The translations under genes and the position numbers were made by a program. The notes under the pieces are model-generated. The model ran no database searches. It saw only the letters and a list, made by a program, of their open reading frames with translations, and was not told the origin of the DNA. This document shows positions 60,795-64,000 of a stretch of 64,000 bases of DNA, piece by piece (within the stretch, counting starts at the first letter, position 1; the number at the start of each line of letters is the position of its first letter). Origin of the DNA: Marisa cornuarietis (taxonomy: Eukaryota > Mollusca > Gastropoda > Architaenioglossa > Ampullariidae); contig SMMW01000032.1 of NCBI GenBank assembly GCA_004794655.1, forward strand, positions 620,001 to 684,000, given 5' to 3'.

Positions 60795-61150
60795 ACCCTC
60801 GTCCTCGAGAGAGAGAGAGAGAGACTGATGAAGTGTAGCCACGTATCCACCGGAGTGAAAAAAATGATCGACAGTACTGGGCTTTGATTGCAGACCCCTC
60901 TGTGTGTGTGTGTGTGTGCGACCACTTCTACACCTGCAGCAAGGACCACACGCGCAAAAGAGGGAGGAGGTGGGAGGTGGGAGGCGGCAGCAGAAGTCTG
61001 TCAGACGTACAGCAAAGTTTGCGACGCTCAGCCCTCGGCACGCAGCTCGGCCATCAACAACCGCGCCCGCCCGGTGGTGACAGTGGTGTCGAGGCTGCAG
61101 CACCAGCTAACAGCGCGTGAACTGCGACACCCAACACTTATAAGACGAAG
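60795..61150 (-). promoter_or_regulatory. Minus-strand TATA-like promoter with possible non-coding first exon
   Basis: CTTATAAG (61144-61137) precedes a GC/CpG-rich segment on the minus strand (61110-60960). About 300 nt further a donor GAGG|GTGAGC ends a potential exon at 60797. It is a second candidate for the NCS upstream exon. A (CT)n run lies just before the donor. Confidence 0.2.
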
Positions 61151-61398
61151 CCAGCCTTGAGAGGCTGTGAATGAAGAGGTGGCTGACGAATAACTCAGAG
61201 AGGGCGTGCGGTTGCTATTCGGACATAAAAAATAAGCCTCGCTTGAAAATACTAAGGAGGAGATTCTATTTTTGGTTTGCGTTAATAATACTGGTTGGGT
61301 CGTTAGGGGTCAGTGAAGATGTGACGCATTAAATGGATCGAGAGAAAGAAAGAATGGCATGTAGAGAGTAAGAGTTTCCCGTCCTGTATTAGCAGTCC

Positions 61399-61404
61399 TT
61401 GCTG

Positions 61405-61437
<33 letters not shown>

Positions 61438-61467
61438 TTTTGTTGTCACATAAAGGTTATTTCTCTC

Positions 61468-61521
<54 letters not shown>

Positions 61522-61535
61522 ACATACACACATCA
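61399..61535. repeat. (TC)n-(AC)n compound microsatellite, duplicated
   Basis: TCTCTCTCAC then (AC)n, followed by TTTTGTTGTCACA and again CTCTCTTTC with (AC)n. A third diverged copy (ATATGTTGTAACA then (AC)n) follows by 61680. Confidence 0.85.
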
Positions 61536-61918
61536 TAAACGTACACAATTTGTTGTAATGTACACCTTGTCGTTTCTCACTCTCCCTTTCTTATTCATAT
61601 ACAAACATCATACACACACACACACAATATGTTGTAACAAGTTGTCGCTTCCTTCTCAACCTCACACACACACACACACAGAGGTGGGTCTCTTTGCGTG
61701 CTGGGCGAGCGATGGTGTACGACTGCCACCACTACAGTTGTGAAAGTTGGCTGAATCATGACTTTCTGTGAGAGGATGCTGTGAAGCTTGTGAGAGGCTG
61801 ATTATGTCATCAAAAACTGTTTTCCCCACAAGGCGCATTAGACTAGCTGACTCGTGTGTCTTCTGCGTGCGTGTGTGTGTGTGTGTGTGGTCGTGCTGAG
61901 GTGTGTAGTTGCCTACAG

Positions 61919-62133
61919 TATGTGCGTGTTACTTGCTGAACACCCTGTTTGTTGCCAAGTGTATTTATATCTGTGACTCGATGCTTGTAATACTTGAGGA
62001 AAAGAACAGGAGCCGTAGTGACCATCAAGTCCTTCCCCTCGAGAAACTTGGAGACTTGGACAAGCGTCTTGTCTCCCAAGATGTCAGTCGGTTTCCAGAC
62101 TCCGCAGATGTTGTTTCACCGCTGGATCAGTAG
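61919..62133 (+). CDS. Weak candidate exon/ORF upstream of the 62.3-kb exon
   Basis: After an acceptor-like GTTGCCTACAG (ending 61918) a frame stays open to TAG at 62131. It has a hydrophobic, Cys-containing start (about 25 residues) and a charged tail (LEEKNRSRSDHQ, LEKLGDLDKRL). The opposite strand is also open with equally plausible codons, so the coding strand cannot be told. It may be neither. Confidence 0.12.
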
Positions 62134-62342
62134 TTATAAATCAGAGTCAAGCATGTCCTGGGGTAAAGAAACATGAAGTAGTATCCACGGGGGTCTGACC
62201 ACTACTTTATAATTTGGGAAACCAGACGCTTTTCCATCAGATTCCCATTTTACTCTTGATTCATAACTTCGGACACAGATAAAAAAAACAGGCAGCGAAG
62301 AAAGAGAGGAAAGAAATAAAGGATTAACTTTAACTTTCTTAG

Positions 62343-62540
62343 GATTCCTGTCTATGTGTAGACTGGAGAGGTAGGTGCATTCGAAGTATCCAAAACCCGA
62401 AATCAATGACGAGAGGCGGGAGAGGGGGCTTCCTGTGTAACAAGTCGGATGCTGAAGAGGGCGATGAACGACGGCCATTTCCCGCCTACATCCGCAACCT
62501 CAAGTGTCTGAACCTCGACAACACCAGCTGCGAAAACTGA
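62343..62540 (+). CDS. Candidate Cys-rich terminal exon, unrecognised protein
   Basis: The acceptor TTTAACTTTCTTAG ends at 62342. The frame that is open from the first base runs 65 codons to TGA at 62538-62540. It has six cysteines, a Gly/Arg stretch (MTRGGRGG), an acidic patch (SDAEEGDE), then FPAYIRNLKCLNLDN. In its second half most codons end in G or C (CTG, AAC, AAG, GTC-type), as in the NCS exons and unlike the surroundings. No homology is recognised. A shorter reading from the internal ATG at 62406 would give a 44-residue ORF. A competing open frame on the minus strand overlaps part of it. Confidence 0.28.
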   Translation, partial: DSCLCVDWRGRCIRSIQNPKSMTRGGRGGFLCNKSDAEEGDERRPFPAYIRNLKCLNLDNTSCEN

Positions 62541-62929
62541 CGATGCTCATGAAGGTGGGTAGGGATACGAAAATAGTCCCTCGTCACGCCAGTAATTTAT
62601 TTTAGGGATTATTTTAATTAATAAGGTACGGCTTGGGTGGATGAAGCTAGTGGATAGAAAGAGAAAAACAGCGGGTAGGACGTGAGATCGAAACTCACTA
62701 CTTTTGTCACATACGCTTGGATAAAGTATAAAAAGATACATTTGAGTGAGGTACAGAAGCCAGTCATCAGAAAGGCTTGGTGTCATATCATGTGGCACTT
62801 GTACTCTGATGAACCGTGACTACAAGTAGGGCAAGGGATATTCCCTAATGAACTAAGCCATGCAAGGCATCAATGCAAATTACTGTCATAAATCACCAAG
62901 CATGGGCTGTATCCTCTCAAAATACAGTA

Positions 62930-63005
62930 ATGAACTTCAACTAACGGCCATGTGGTCTCAAAATACACTAATAAACTTCAACTAACGACTATGAGGTCTC
63001 GAAAG
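62930..63005. repeat. ~42-bp tandem duplication
   Basis: CTCAAAATACAGTAATGAAC plus TTCAACTAACGGCCATGTGG repeats once with about 6 differences. Confidence 0.8.
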
Positions 63006-63806
63006 TACATCTCCCTCTGGTCTTGAAAATTAGACATCCCGAAGGTCTTTGTTTCTCTTTAAGCGATTGACTACAAAAGGTCAGCCGTACTTGTATTGAT
63101 GATTGCAACACAGATGAGTCTTGTGTTTTTTAAGTCTTGATTCAAGGAGAGTGGAAAGGCAAGACCATCAGGTAATTATACAGCACGGGGTTCTATTAGC
63201 AATAGTCGGGGACCAGAGCTGACTCATGGGCGAAAGTACCACACTGGGTGTCAGAGACTGACAAGTTTTCTGATGAGCATGGCAAGTTTCCAGGACAGAA
63301 GGCCCAGGCACACATGCCAAGTTCTCTGATGAAAATGACAAGTTTCCCGAGAAGATGTCTCCTTGTCTAAGTTGACCACCCGATCATCTGGCCATGACGG
63401 TCCATCCTCCCTGCTTTCACACTTGCCCACCCCTACCCCTCTCTCACTTTCATTTTCTGTGGCAATCGATGCTTTTTGTTGGCTACCCTTTCAGTGTAGT
63501 TTAGTCTGGCTCGGTGTTTGTAAAGATCTTCTGGAAGAAAACATTAGAAATAAGTTTTTTCATTTGATGCAGTCAGTGAGTCAATGTTACTTTGTTTTGC
63601 TCCACGTTACCTGCTAGATTCTTAGGTGGATTATGGATTACCGAGGGTTAGTATCGAGTGAGGCCTGTTGGACGAGCAACATCTGCTACTAAAATTATAC
63701 AGGAACTGCTTAAATTTAAGTTCAGTAACACGATTGAGATGGTGAGATGCGCAAGCATAGATAACTTTAACTCACTCGAAGAGCACTGTATATGGAATAC
63801 ATGCAG

Positions 63807-63807
<1 letters not shown>

Positions 63808-63876
<69 letters not shown>
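63808..63876. repeat. (CTGT)n microsatellite
   Basis: About 17 perfect units. A shorter (CTGT)n is at 21009-21036. Confidence 0.95.
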
Positions 63877-64000
63877 TTCTTATGTACCATAGGCCTCACC
63901 CGCAGTTCCCAATGATTAACAGATTCACAGCTGCTAATTTACAGCTGTACATTCAAATACTGATGACCCTTACCCCACACCAGCTCCTCCACAAGGTTCA

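Overview
This is eukaryotic nuclear DNA from an invertebrate animal. I infer a lophotrochozoan, most likely a gastropod mollusc. The reasons are compact coding exons in long AT-rich introns, very abundant (AC)n and other microsatellites, tRNA-derived SINEs and decayed LINE fragments. The species cannot be told from the sequence, and nothing bacterial, plasmid-like or phage-like is present.

Only one gene is certain. It is an EF-hand neuronal calcium sensor (NCS) of 191 residues on the minus strand, with coding exons at 40815-40711, 36545-36270 and 34577-34383. Both introns are phase 0 with GT-AG ends. The protein has an N-myristoylation start (MGAKGTK), a degenerate first EF hand with the CPxG signature, and three intact EF hands. 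A splice acceptor 20 bases before the ATG implies at least one upstream non-coding exon. Candidates are in CpG-rich stretches near 54.9 kb and 60.8-61.1 kb.

The rest is intergenic or intronic repeat-rich DNA. From left to right: a SINE (144-400); two CpG-rich promoter-like blocks (1.6-2.0 and 2.85-3.09 kb); (CCAA)n at 5.6 kb; a 22-bp minisatellite (9.6-9.9 kb); a CpG-rich block (13.74-14.35 kb); a TTAA-flanked MITE-like element (15.5-15.76 kb); LINE 3' fragments at 17.1-18.8, 22.3-22.8, 30.9-31.1 and 41.9-42.6 kb, all on the minus strand; a second SINE at 24 kb; the NCS gene (34.4-40.8 kb); minisatellites at 43.4 and 44.5 kb; a (CACT)/(CA) array at 50.3 kb beside a ~1.9-kb 27-bp satellite (50.88-52.73 kb); and a nearly perfect ~90-bp palindrome at 60.25-60.34 kb.

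Two plus-strand places look like unannotated exons because an open frame starts at a good splice acceptor. One is 57431-57671 with a possible terminal exon at 58189-58236; the other is a Cys-rich possible terminal exon at 62343-62540. I do not recognise either protein, and both need transcript data. I found no convincing new multi-gene system.
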